The translations under genes and the position numbers were made by a program. From the IMG/VR virus record IMGVR_UViG_3300044646_000478, positions 25,607 to 89,606 of that record: a stretch of DNA of 64,000 nt, one strand, 5' to 3'. Each line of letters starts with the position of its first letter. Position 1 is the stretch's first letter. Origin of the DNA: a virus. Below the pieces are notes generated by a model, which saw only the letters and a program-made list of their open reading frames with translations, ran no database searches and was not told where the DNA came from. Positions 1 through 6,633 of the stretch are shown piece after piece.

Positions 1-1
1 C

Positions 2-136
2 CTTTACGATGCTGGAATTCGTAAGGTATACTATTCAGAGAGTAATGATGAGTATGGCGTTATTGATTTTCGTGATGGGTTTCCTAAGATTGAAATGATT
101 AAAACCCGAACTTTAAATGACTGGACAAATAACTAA
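2..136 (+). CDS. 3' end of a gene, possibly dCMP-deaminase-like (partial)
   Basis: The window opens inside this gene; only its last 44 residues are visible. They start with LYDAGIRKVYYSE, which resembles the late AGI-x-x-V-x-Y strand of dCMP/cytidine deaminases, but the zinc-binding motifs would lie upstream of the window, so this is a weak suggestion. The TAA stop shares its last A with the ATG of the next gene (TAATG), which implies translational coupling with the mutase gene that follows. Confidence 0.5.
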   Translation, partial: LYDAGIRKVYYSESNDEYGVIDFRDGFPKIEMIKTRTLNDWTNN

Positions 137-1224
137 TGTATGATTATCTTGTTGTTGGAGCAGGTTTATTTGGCGCAACGTTTTCTCGTTTAATGACGGA
201 CGTTGGAAAACGTTGTATGGTTATTGATAAAAGAAAGCATATTGGTGGAAATGTTTATACTGAAAATATTAACGGCATTGATGTTCATAAGTATGGTCCT
301 CATATCTTTCATACGTCCAACGATGAAATTTGGGACTTCGTAAATAAATTTACTAAATTTAATTCTTACACTCATAGAGTTAAGGCGTTTAATAATGGAA
401 AGTTTTACACGCTTCCTTTTAATTTAAAAACTTTTAATGAGATTTCAAACATTAGAAGTGTAGAACAGTTAAGAGGAATGATAGATTTTTGGAATAAAGA
501 ACCAAGTTCTAAAGATAATCTAGAGTCTTGGGCAAAGTCTCAAGTCGGCAAAGAAGTATATAACATTTTAATTAAGGGTTACACAGAGAAACAGTGGGGA
601 AAGTCTGCGGCAGAACTCCCCTCGTCTATCATCAAGAGGCTACCAATTAGATTTAATTTTGAAGATAATTATTTTAACGATAAGTACCAAGGTATACCAA
701 TTAATGGTTATACTCAAATGATAAGAAATCTTCTAGATGGAATCCCAGTTCTCTTAAATACTTCTTATGATCATGAATTGTCTAAGCAAGCAAAAAAAGT
801 TGTTTACACTGGTCCAATAGACGAATTCTTTTTTCATGAGTTTGGTAAATTAGAATATCGTTCTTTAGATTTTCTTGAAGAAGAATATCCAACAAATATA
901 TATCAGGGATGCGCTCAAATTAATTACACAAATTCAGCAGTTCCTTATACTAGAATTATTGAACATAAACATTTCAATCCCGAAAGAAGAGACAAGCAAG
1001 AGTTTACAGTAATCACCCGAGAATATCCCGTAAAAACTGGCGATCCCTACTACCCAATTAATGATGATGTAAATAATTCTCTATATAAAAAATATAGAGA
1101 AAAGGCAAAAGAGCAAAGGCCAGATGTGATCTTTGCCGGTCGCCTTGGTAATTATCAATATTACGATATGCATCAAGTAATTGGACAAGCAATGAAAGTC
1201 GCCAAAGATGAGCAAAGAATATAA
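136..1224 (+). CDS. glf: UDP-galactopyranose mutase
   Basis: FAD-dependent enzyme that interconverts UDP-galactopyranose and UDP-galactofuranose. At 362 residues it has close to the usual family length. The dinucleotide-binding VVGAGLFG lies at residues 6-13, followed by the IGGN and YGPHIFHT signatures near residues 37-60, KGYTEKQWGK near residue 150, and the C-terminal FAD-contacting AGRLGNYQYYDMHQVIGQA. Galactofuranose is a core sugar of the mycolata arabinogalactan wall, so a phage copy may change surface or virion glycans (inference). The start is fixed by the TAATG overlap with the gene before it. The 3' end overlaps the following glycosyltransferase by 17 bases, so the two probably act together. 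Confidence 0.93.
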   Translation: MYDYLVVGAGLFGATFSRLMTDVGKRCMVIDKRKHIGGNVYTENINGIDVHKYGPHIFHTSNDEIWDFVNKFTKFNSYTHRVKAFNNGKFYTLPFNLKTFNEISNIRSVEQLRGMIDFWNKEPSSKDNLESWAKSQVGKEVYNILIKGYTEKQWGKSAAELPSSIIKRLPIRFNFEDNYFNDKYQGIPINGYTQMIRNLLDGIPVLLNTSYDHELSKQAKKVVYTGPIDEFFFHEFGKLEYRSLDFLEEEYPTNIYQGCAQINYTNSAVPYTRIIEHKHFNPERRDKQEFTVITREYPVKTGDPYYPINDDVNNSLYKKYREKAKEQRPDVIFAGRLGNYQYYDMHQVIGQAMKVAKDEQRI

Positions 1225-2155
1225 ATTAGTTGTTGTTACTCCAGCAGGGCGTAAAAGATATATGGAAGTTCTTCTACCTTATATTTTAAGAGAGAAAGAT
1301 TTTATTGATGAATATAGGATTTGGGTTAATACAAAAGATCCTGAAGATATAAAATATTTTGAAGAATTAGAAAATAAATATCCGGGTTTCGTTACTCTTG
1401 ACAGGAGTGCGGATAATGAAAGACGCAAGGGTAACAGTGAAGCAATACACCGTTTCTTTAAAAACACAATAGATGTAGATACTATCTACATAAGACTAGA
1501 TGATGACATTATCTGGTTAGACAATAATTTCTTTAAAAAAATATATAAGTTTAGGGTAGAGAATCCAGAACCTTTTCTAATATTTGGAAATATTATTAAT
1601 AATGCAATTTGCGATCATATACATCAGAAAGAAGGAATATACGAACAAACTCCGCTTTTTGGCTATGATTGTCTAGACGAAAACGGATGGAAAAATCCAC
1701 AACTAGCAGAAATGAAGCATCGAACTTTTCTAACAAACTATGCTAACAATGACATAGATAAATACAAGTTTAATAGGTGGATTGCAAATGACTATGAAAG
1801 AATTTCAATAAATGCAATTTGTTGGTTTGGAAAAGAACTAAAAAAAATTAATGGAAATGTTGCAATTGCTGAAGAAGAGTTTTTATCTAAAGATTATCCA
1901 AGACAAATTTCTGCTCCAAACTGTATTTATGGAGATGCATTGTGTGTTCATTTTTCTTTTTATACCCAGCGAGAACATCTAGATCAAACCGATATACTAG
2001 AGTTGTATCAACAATTATTTGATAAAAAAGATAATTATTTAAAAACTGATGAAGATAATTATTTTTTAGACATTGAAAGTATTACAAAAAAAACACAATC
2101 ACCGATTATTATTATTGTTAATGGAACAGTAAAAATTATTAATTCGAACAATTAA
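1208..2155 (+). CDS. Glycosyltransferase, GT-A-like with DxD motif
   Basis: Protein of 315 residues. A nucleotide-sugar-binding-like strand LVVVTPAGR sits at residues 7-15, and RLDDDIIWLD at 96-105 supplies the DxD metal/nucleotide site typical of GT-A glycosyltransferases. No membrane segment or signal peptide is evident, so it is probably cytoplasmic. It overlaps the end of glf by 17 bases and is likely co-translated with it, which makes a UDP-galactofuranose or UDP-galactose donor plausible (inference). The acceptor is unknown. The gene is strongly A+T-rich, like the structural genes of the window. The exact GT family could not be assigned. Confidence 0.72.
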   Translation: MSKEYKLVVVTPAGRKRYMEVLLPYILREKDFIDEYRIWVNTKDPEDIKYFEELENKYPGFVTLDRSADNERRKGNSEAIHRFFKNTIDVDTIYIRLDDDIIWLDNNFFKKIYKFRVENPEPFLIFGNIINNAICDHIHQKEGIYEQTPLFGYDCLDENGWKNPQLAEMKHRTFLTNYANNDIDKYKFNRWIANDYERISINAICWFGKELKKINGNVAIAEEEFLSKDYPRQISAPNCIYGDALCVHFSFYTQREHLDQTDILELYQQLFDKKDNYLKTDEDNYFLDIESITKKTQSPIIIIVNGTVKIINSNN

Positions 2156-2168
2156 ATAATGGTTACTT

Positions 2169-2446
2169 GGGGATGAACTAGTTTCGACCTATAGAAAAGC
2201 CAAACTAATCAGCGGTTAGTCACCTATAACTCCTGCTTGGATAAGTAAATAAAATATAAATGGCAACGTAGAAGAAGTCATTGTTCCAGACACCTTCCCC
2301 GCTGAATGGGTGGAGATGGCTGGAGTAGTCGCCTAGTCTACCACTACTAGGTAACTTGTAGTAACAAACAAAATGTAGTACAATAGGCTGTATAAGTTAG
2401 TTTGAGGGATCTATATGGGACTGCGGGGCAGTACCGCACATCTCCA
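2169..2446 (+). ncRNA. ssrA: Transfer-messenger RNA (tmRNA)
   Basis: The 5' end GGGGATG (2169-2175) pairs with CATCTCC (2439-2445) to form a seven-pair acceptor stem that includes the G3-U70 wobble used by alanyl-tRNA synthetase, followed by A73 at 2446. The conserved GTTTCGAC sits near the 5' end. A T-arm of five pairs is formed by TGCGG (2422-2426) and CCGCA (2434-2438). Its loop GGCAGTA departs from the near-universal TTCRANY, which is odd. CCA is not encoded. The RNA rescues stalled ribosomes in trans-translation. It lies five bases before a tRNA and shares a terminator with it. Phage tmRNAs are known in some large actinophages. Confidence 0.88.
2262..2336 (+). other. Candidate tag-peptide reading frame inside the tmRNA
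   Basis: The longest suitable frame begins near GGC at 2262 and ends at TAG (2334-2336), giving a tag of about 24 residues that ends MAGVVA. The end is small and hydrophobic, as expected for a protease degron, but differs from the common ALAA. An alternative GCA resume codon one base later would stop after two codons. The tag is longer than most bacterial tags; long tags are known for some mycobacteriophage tmRNAs. The exact resume codon is inferred. Confidence 0.6.
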
Positions 2447-2451
2447 TACAT

Positions 2452-2525
2452 CGCGGAGTAGAGAAGTGGCCCATCTCGTCGGCTTCATGCGTCGAAAATC
2501 GCAGGTTCGAATCCTGCCTCCGCTA
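2452..2525 (+). tRNA. tRNA-Met (CAT), initiator-like
   Basis: Full cloverleaf of 74 bases without CCA. The acceptor CGCGGAG/CTCCGCT has an unpaired C1-U72. The D stem is GAGA/TCTC, the anticodon arm TCGGC-TTCATGC-GTCGA, the T arm GCAGG-TTCGAAT-CCTGC, and A73 follows. The 1-72 mismatch and the A11-U24 pair are hallmarks of bacterial initiator tRNA, and much of the 5' half resembles initiator sequence. The three G-C pairs normally found in the initiator anticodon stem are only partly kept (G-C, G-U, C-G). It could instead serve as an elongator. Confidence 0.9.
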
Positions 2526-2560
2526 TTATGTTACATATCAACTCACATATTGAAATTAAG

Positions 2561-2590
2561 AAGGCCCGCCAAAAGCGGGCCTTTCTTTTT
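2561..2590 (+). terminator. Intrinsic terminator after tmRNA and tRNA
   Basis: AAGGCCCGC (2561-2569) pairs perfectly with GCGGGCCTT (2575-2583) around a five-base loop and is followed by TCTTTTT. This ends the plus-strand unit that contains the stable RNAs. Confidence 0.93.
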
Positions 2591-2631
2591 GAGTTAGTAA
2601 CGCTAGTTGCAAAGGGGGTGACTATATAAAC

Positions 2632-2724
2632 ATGATTGGTCAATTTGTAATTATCTATAGTGCGGCATTGCTTGACTTACTGTATGGTGCTATTGCTATA
2701 ATAGATAGAGATAAGGAGAGATAA
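2632..2724 (+). CDS. Possible 30-residue peptide (weak)
   Basis: ATG at 2632 opens a frame of 30 codons ending TAA directly before the ATG at 2725. AAAGGGGGTGA upstream could be a ribosome-binding site. The peptide has a hydrophobic N-terminal two thirds (IGQFVIIYSAALLDLL) and a charged end, so it could be a tiny membrane peptide. However, a good promoter for the next gene lies inside this frame, so it may be non-coding leader sequence. Confidence 0.35.
   Translation: MIGQFVIIYSAALLDLLYGAIAIIDRDKER
2672..2702 (+). promoter_or_regulatory. Sigma70-like promoter for the gene at 2725
   Basis: TTGACT at 2672-2677 and TATAAT at 2697-2702, spaced 19 bases. The long spacer is offset by an extended -10 (TGC directly before TATAAT). 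Transcription would start near 2709, just ahead of the AAGGAG ribosome-binding site. Confidence 0.6.
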
Positions 2725-2973
2725 ATGGAAATTTGGATTAGAGACAGTGAAAGTTGTGCGTTATTGTATCGCGTACACGAAGAAGAGCGTACAATGTTTA
2801 AAGAATTTGCGTTTGATTTTTATCAACACTCACCGTTAGGGTGGGTTAAGGTCGGAAAGACATATACTTCTTCCAATAAGAAGATTGCAATAGAGAAACT
2901 ATCTAGGATGAATTATCGAAAGGATCCAAATCAGAAGGATCTATATCCAGTTGGGGATCTTCTTTCGCTGTAA
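2725..2973 (+). CDS. Hypothetical protein, 82 residues
   Basis: A small soluble protein of 82 residues with no recognised domain. It is rich in aromatic and charged residues, with no membrane segment. AAGGAG lies about seven bases before the ATG and a promoter with a perfect TATAAT lies just upstream, so expression is well supported. It is the last plus-strand gene before the strand switch, and its final 71 bases overlap the end of the convergent minus-strand gene. Confidence 0.7.
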   Translation: MEIWIRDSESCALLYRVHEEERTMFKEFAFDFYQHSPLGWVKVGKTYTSSNKKIAIEKLSRMNYRKDPNQKDLYPVGDLLSL

Positions 2974-3373
2974 GTAGTTCTAATATACTCTCGGCTTCAT
3001 CATCTACCTCTCTCATTATGGCTAGGATATTCTCCAAGCAATAATCTACTTGATCGTATGATGGATTGCCAATAGATAAGTGCATTATTTTTTCGCACCA
3101 CTCTAAGGACTCTTTTACATGATATCTATCAGAGAGTTCTTTTTTTATGCAATGTGGAGGACGTACCCCAATAAAGAATGCGTGCGTTATTTCTTGAGAT
3201 GCAAGATAGTCATCAAGGCTATCAGTTTGCATCTCTTGTGATTTTTCTGTTGCAAAAGAAGAAACGAGTACTTTTCCTTTGCCCTTTGGCTCAATAAGAA
3301 AAATACCCGTTTTATCTTCTATATTTAATATATGTTCTTGTATTTCTTGAAAAGAACCGTATTGTATGATCAC
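2903..3373 (-). CDS. Hypothetical acidic protein at the end of the structural operon
   Basis: Protein of 156 residues starting at GTG. It has one Cys-containing stretch (RPPHCIKKE), an acidic C-terminus rich in Asp, and no recognised family. It is the last minus-strand gene of the long structural transcription unit, 17 bases beyond the propeller protein gene, and it converges with the plus-strand gene at 2725 with a 71-base overlap. No terminator was found between the two converging genes. Confidence 0.65.
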   Translation of the reverse strand: MIIQYGSFQEIQEHILNIEDKTGIFLIEPKGKGKVLVSSFATEKSQEMQTDSLDDYLASQEITHAFFIGVRPPHCIKKELSDRYHVKESLEWCEKIMHLSIGNPSYDQVDYCLENILAIMREVDDEAESILELLTAKEDPQLDIDPSDLDPFDNSS

Positions 3374-3390
3374 TATTATATTATATCAAA

Positions 3391-4305
3391 TTATGAACTT
3401 ACATAGTTTGAAGTATATATTTGACCTGTCTGTGGAGAGGAGACAGCCCTTGATCCTGCTACTAATTTACCCCCATCTGCTGATGAGGCTACTCCATACC
3501 ATTGCCTAATAGATTCTCTAACAGTCCACGTTACTCCTGAGTCTGTTGAAGTGTAGATTCGACCTCCATTTACACCTGCTACAAGTTTTGTTCCATCTGA
3601 GGATGAGGCAACTGATTGCCAATTTCTAACAGAATCTCTAGGAATCCACGTTACTCCTGAGTCTGTTGAAGTGTAGATTTGACCCCCAAACACAACTGCT
3701 ACAAGTTTTGTTCCATCTGAGGATGAGGCAACTGCCCACCAACCCCTAGCAGAGTCTCTAGCAGTCCACGAAACTCCTGAGTTTGTTGAAGTGTAGATTT
3801 GACCCTCATACACAACTGCTACAAGTTTTGTTCCATCCGAGGATGAGGCAACTGATTGCCAATCCCTACCAGAGTCTCTAGCAGTCCACGAAAGTCCTGA
3901 GTTTGTTGAAGTGTAGATTTGACCTCCTATTACACCTGCAACAAGTTTTGTTCCATCTGCTGAAGAGGCTACTCCCCGCCAATCCCTAATAGATTCTCTA
4001 GCGGTCCAGTTAACCCCTGAATCTGTTGAGGTGTAGATTTGACCGCTTTCAACAACTGCTACTAATTTTGTTCCATCTGAGGAAGAGGCTACTGACGACC
4101 AATTTCTATTTGAATCTCTAGCAGTCCACGTTACTCCAGAATCTGTAGAAGTATATATAAAACCACTCTGTACTACTGCTACTAATTTTGTTCCATCTGA
4201 GGAAGAGGCTACTGACGACCAATTTCTATTTGAATCTCTAGCAGTCCAAGTCAATCCAATTCTTTTCATTTTATTAGCATTAGAGATGTTACCAATATTA
4301 AGCAT
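3391..4305 (-). CDS. Tail-fibre protein: seven-repeat beta-propeller
   Basis: The start is the ATG that shares the A of the upstream TAA (TAATG), giving 304 residues. After a short leader of about 20 residues it consists almost wholly of seven tandem 40-residue repeats of the form R-x-W-x-x-V-A-S-S-x-D-G-T-K-L-V-A ... I-Y-T-S-T-D-S-G-V-x-W-T. The S-x-D-x-G-x-x-W part is the Asp-box/BNR signature of sialidase-type propellers. Seven repeats match one seven-bladed propeller, and the last repeat ends early at YTSN, which could allow ring closure. Probably a receptor- or glycan-binding tip. Unlike its neighbours it lacks the shared N- and C-terminal fibre modules. Confidence 0.85.
   Translation of the reverse strand: MLNIGNISNANKMKRIGLTWTARDSNRNWSSVASSSDGTKLVAVVQSGFIYTSTDSGVTWTARDSNRNWSSVASSSDGTKLVAVVESGQIYTSTDSGVNWTARESIRDWRGVASSADGTKLVAGVIGGQIYTSTNSGLSWTARDSGRDWQSVASSSDGTKLVAVVYEGQIYTSTNSGVSWTARDSARGWWAVASSSDGTKLVAVVFGGQIYTSTDSGVTWIPRDSVRNWQSVASSSDGTKLVAGVNGGRIYTSTDSGVTWTVRESIRQWYGVASSADGGKLVAGSRAVSSPQTGQIYTSNYVSS
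3410..4250 (-). repeat. Tandem 120-bp coding repeats, first array
   Basis: Near-identical units recur every 120 bases (compare GTCTGTTGAAGTGTAGATT at 3541 and at 3661 on the plus strand). Each encodes one 40-residue Asp-box blade. The high nucleotide identity means slippage or recombination could change blade number or swap blades with the second array. Confidence 0.9.
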
Positions 4306-4829
4306 TAAGCCAAGTCTCCTGTTAATAACCATTCATTATTATCTAATTTAATAATTGTTGCAACTGAATATTGAGTTCTTAAAGACGCGCTAGGAGTTGA
4401 ATTTAAAGTAACCGTTCCATTAACAATGGCAGATGACATTCCACTTATGGTAATTTGACCAATGCCAAGTTGAGCAATATGAACAGATTCTCCAATTGCA
4501 AAAGTCCCTCCAGTAGTTACTGGATCGGCAGGAATAATAACAGTTCCCGCTGTTCCTCCATTGATAAGCAAAAAACTTTTAGCATCTGAATATGAAATTT
4601 TATAGGTTGTGCCAGCGACAGAAGTGCCCAAATTATTTATTGGAGTAAGAGTTAGATCTTCTATAGTAGAATTAACCGTATTGAATGAAGATGTTACACT
4701 GTTAAAGGAAGCATCAGCCACAGTTCCTTGAGTGTAAATGTGAGTAGTATTATCTCTAACGTTAATATTCCAGAATTCTGGAGTCATCTTGGTTCCAGTT
4801 ACTGCTGTTGCTGGTGTTGTGTAAGCCAT
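4305..4829 (-). CDS. Short tail-fibre paralogue
   Basis: 174 residues from the TAATG start. It shares with its two upstream neighbours an N-terminal module (TTPATAV ... W-N-x-N-V-R-D-N) and a C-terminal module ending LRTQYSVATIIKL ... WLLTGDLA. The middle is a short Gly/Thr-rich beta region with no propeller, so this looks like the basic fibre unit without a binding head. Eight Gly-Thr dipeptides are present. The ribosome-binding site GGAGACTT lies inside the end of the upstream gene, so the two are coupled. Role inferred from position after the baseplate genes. Confidence 0.8.
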   Translation of the reverse strand: MAYTTPATAVTGTKMTPEFWNINVRDNTTHIYTQGTVADASFNSVTSSFNTVNSTIEDLTLTPINNLGTSVAGTTYKISYSDAKSFLLINGGTAGTVIIPADPVTTGGTFAIGESVHIAQLGIGQITISGMSSAIVNGTVTLNSTPSASLRTQYSVATIIKLDNNEWLLTGDLA

Positions 4830-6160
4830 TATGCTAAGTCTCCAAATAGTAGCCAATTCTCATTATCTATTTTCAATACTGATGCCGCTGAATATTGAGT
4901 TCTTAATTTATTAGAGGGGGTAGTAAATAATGAATCTGTAAAGGTATAAATTTGACCGTTATTGACAACTGCTACAAGTTTAGTTCCGTCAGAGGAGGAG
5001 GCTACTGACCTCCAGTTTCTATTAGATTCTCTTGCAATCCAGTTCACCCCTGAGTCTGTTGAAGTGTAGATTTGACTTCCAAAGCCACCTGCTACCAATT
5101 TAGTTCCATCTGAGGAGGAGGCTACTGAAATCCAACTCCGATTAGAATCTCTAGCGGTCCAGTTAACCCCTGAATCTGTTGAGGTGTAGATTCGACCCCC
5201 AAGCACAACTGCAACCAATTTAGTTCCATCTGCTGAGGAGGCTACTCCATACCAATCCCGATTAGAATCTCTAGCGGTCCAGTTAACCCCTGAATCTGTT
5301 GAGGTGTAGATTTGACCGGTTTCAACAACTGCTACAAGTTTTGTTCCGTCTGAGGAGGAGGCTACTGACAACCAATCCCGATTAGAATTTCTTGCAGTCC
5401 AACTAACTCCTGAGTTTGTTGAAGTGTAGATTTGACCCCCATACACAACTGCAACCAATTTAGTTCCATCTGCTGAGGAGGCAACTGCCCACCAATTCCT
5501 ATTAGAATCCCTTGCAGTCCAATTCACTCCTGAATCTGTTGAAGTGTATATATGACCTCCATTATCAACCGCTACAAGTTTGGTTCCATCTGATGATGAG
5601 GCAACTGACAACCAATTTCTACTAGATTCTCTAGGGGTCCAATTAACTCCTGAATCTGTTGAGGTGTATATTTGATCTACAACAAGACCGCTAGGGCCAG
5701 CCGAAGGCCCACCACCAACCGCAACAAGTTTTGTTCCGTCTGATGAAGAGGCTACCGAATACCAATCTCTACCAGATTCTCTAGGAGTCCAGTTATTATA
5801 ATTACTAGAAAATAAAACTGTTCCCGATCCTGTTTGAACAAAATCTACTTTTGTTCCTATAGGAACTGCTGTTCCTACGCTTATTAACACAGTCCCACTA
5901 TTCGGGTTTACTTGATATATTTTATTTAAATCAGAACTAATAACAGTATAGTTAGATGTAATTGTTCCAATAGGTGAATAAATTATATTATTAATATAAT
6001 TTTGAGAAGTAGAAATAGAGCCAGATAGGGCACTACTTGACGCGATGCGAGCCGTTCTTTGAGAATCTAAGTAAGACAAGTTATCTCTTACATTGCTGTT
6101 CCATAGTGCAGAAGTAATAACCGAACCCTCTACGGCAGTTGATGGAGTTATAAAAGGCAT
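4829..6160 (-). CDS. Tail-fibre protein with inserted seven-repeat propeller
   Basis: 443 residues from the TAATG start. The N-terminal module (ITPSTAV ... WNSNVRDNLSYL) and the C-terminal module (LRTQYSAASVLKI ... WLLFGDLA) match the 157-residue paralogue upstream. Between them, after GSGTVLFS, lie seven 40-residue Asp-box repeats that form one predicted seven-bladed propeller. The gene therefore reads as the short paralogue with a propeller cassette inserted. Blade one carries a longer loop (GGGPSAGPSG). A receptor-binding or glycan-binding role is inferred from the fold and position. Confidence 0.87.
   Translation of the reverse strand: MPFITPSTAVEGSVITSALWNSNVRDNLSYLDSQRTARIASSSALSGSISTSQNYINNIIYSPIGTITSNYTVISSDLNKIYQVNPNSGTVLISVGTAVPIGTKVDFVQTGSGTVLFSSNYNNWTPRESGRDWYSVASSSDGTKLVAVGGGPSAGPSGLVVDQIYTSTDSGVNWTPRESSRNWLSVASSSDGTKLVAVDNGGHIYTSTDSGVNWTARDSNRNWWAVASSADGTKLVAVVYGGQIYTSTNSGVSWTARNSNRDWLSVASSSDGTKLVAVVETGQIYTSTDSGVNWTARDSNRDWYGVASSADGTKLVAVVLGGRIYTSTDSGVNWTARDSNRSWISVASSSDGTKLVAGGFGSQIYTSTDSGVNWIARESNRNWRSVASSSDGTKLVAVVNNGQIYTFTDSLFTTPSNKLRTQYSAASVLKIDNENWLLFGDLA
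4935..5795 (-). repeat. Tandem 120-bp coding repeats, second array
   Basis: Seven Asp-box blades encoded by 120-base units that are closely related in sequence to those at 3.4-4.25 kb. Both arrays run in the same orientation about 700 bases apart, a layout open to homologous exchange. Confidence 0.88.
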
Positions 6161-6633
6161 TATGCTAAGTCTCCTGTAAGTAGCCAATCTGTATTACTTA
6201 ATTTAATAATAGACGCAGCAGAATGTTGAGTTCTTAATTGAGCAGAAGGAGTTGAATTTAAATTAGCCACTCCATCATCACTAAATAAAACAGTTCCAGA
6301 TCCGGTTTGAACAAAATCTACTTTCGCTCCTATGGGGAATGCGGTTCCAACACTTACCGTTATTGTTCCACCGCTAGGATTTACTTTATAAAATTTATGC
6401 ATATCAGCAGTTCCAATCGTATGGTTAGCAACAATAGTACCCATAGTTTGTGGATAGACGATACTTACACTACCAGAAAGAGTTGCAATGGGACCAGAAA
6501 AACTTGATATGCTTGATTGATAGTTAATTAATTGAGTATTTAAGTAAGAAATATTATCTCTGACTTGAGAGTTCCATTGGCTTGGAGGCAAGACGCTTCC
6601 AGACAAAACTGTTGATGGTGTAGTAAAACTCAT
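6160..6633 (-). CDS. Short tail-fibre paralogue
   Basis: 157 residues. It has the N-terminal module FTTPSTVLSGSV ... W-N-S-Q-V-R-D-N and the C-terminal module LNSTPSAQLRTQ ... WLLTGDLA, joined by a beta-rich stretch with VGTAFPIGAKVDFVQTGSG that also occurs in the propeller-carrying paralogue. It is the closest match to what remains of that paralogue once the propeller is removed. It starts at a TAATG overlap with the large minor tail protein gene, so translation is coupled. Likely a fibre or adaptor subunit at the baseplate edge. Confidence 0.8.
   Translation of the reverse strand: MSFTTPSTVLSGSVLPPSQWNSQVRDNISYLNTQLINYQSSISSFSGPIATLSGSVSIVYPQTMGTIVANHTIGTADMHKFYKVNPSGGTITVSVGTAFPIGAKVDFVQTGSGTVLFSDDGVANLNSTPSAQLRTQHSAASIIKLSNTDWLLTGDLA

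Noticed and set aside
2415-2597. Plus-strand 60-residue frame
   Set aside because: It runs over the 3' end of the tmRNA, the whole tRNA and part of the terminator; the RNA folds explain the sequence.
3410-5795. 120-base repeats as a non-coding satellite or mobile element
   Set aside because: Period is exactly 40 codons, frame is open throughout and the product has Asp-box blades, so the repeats are coding.
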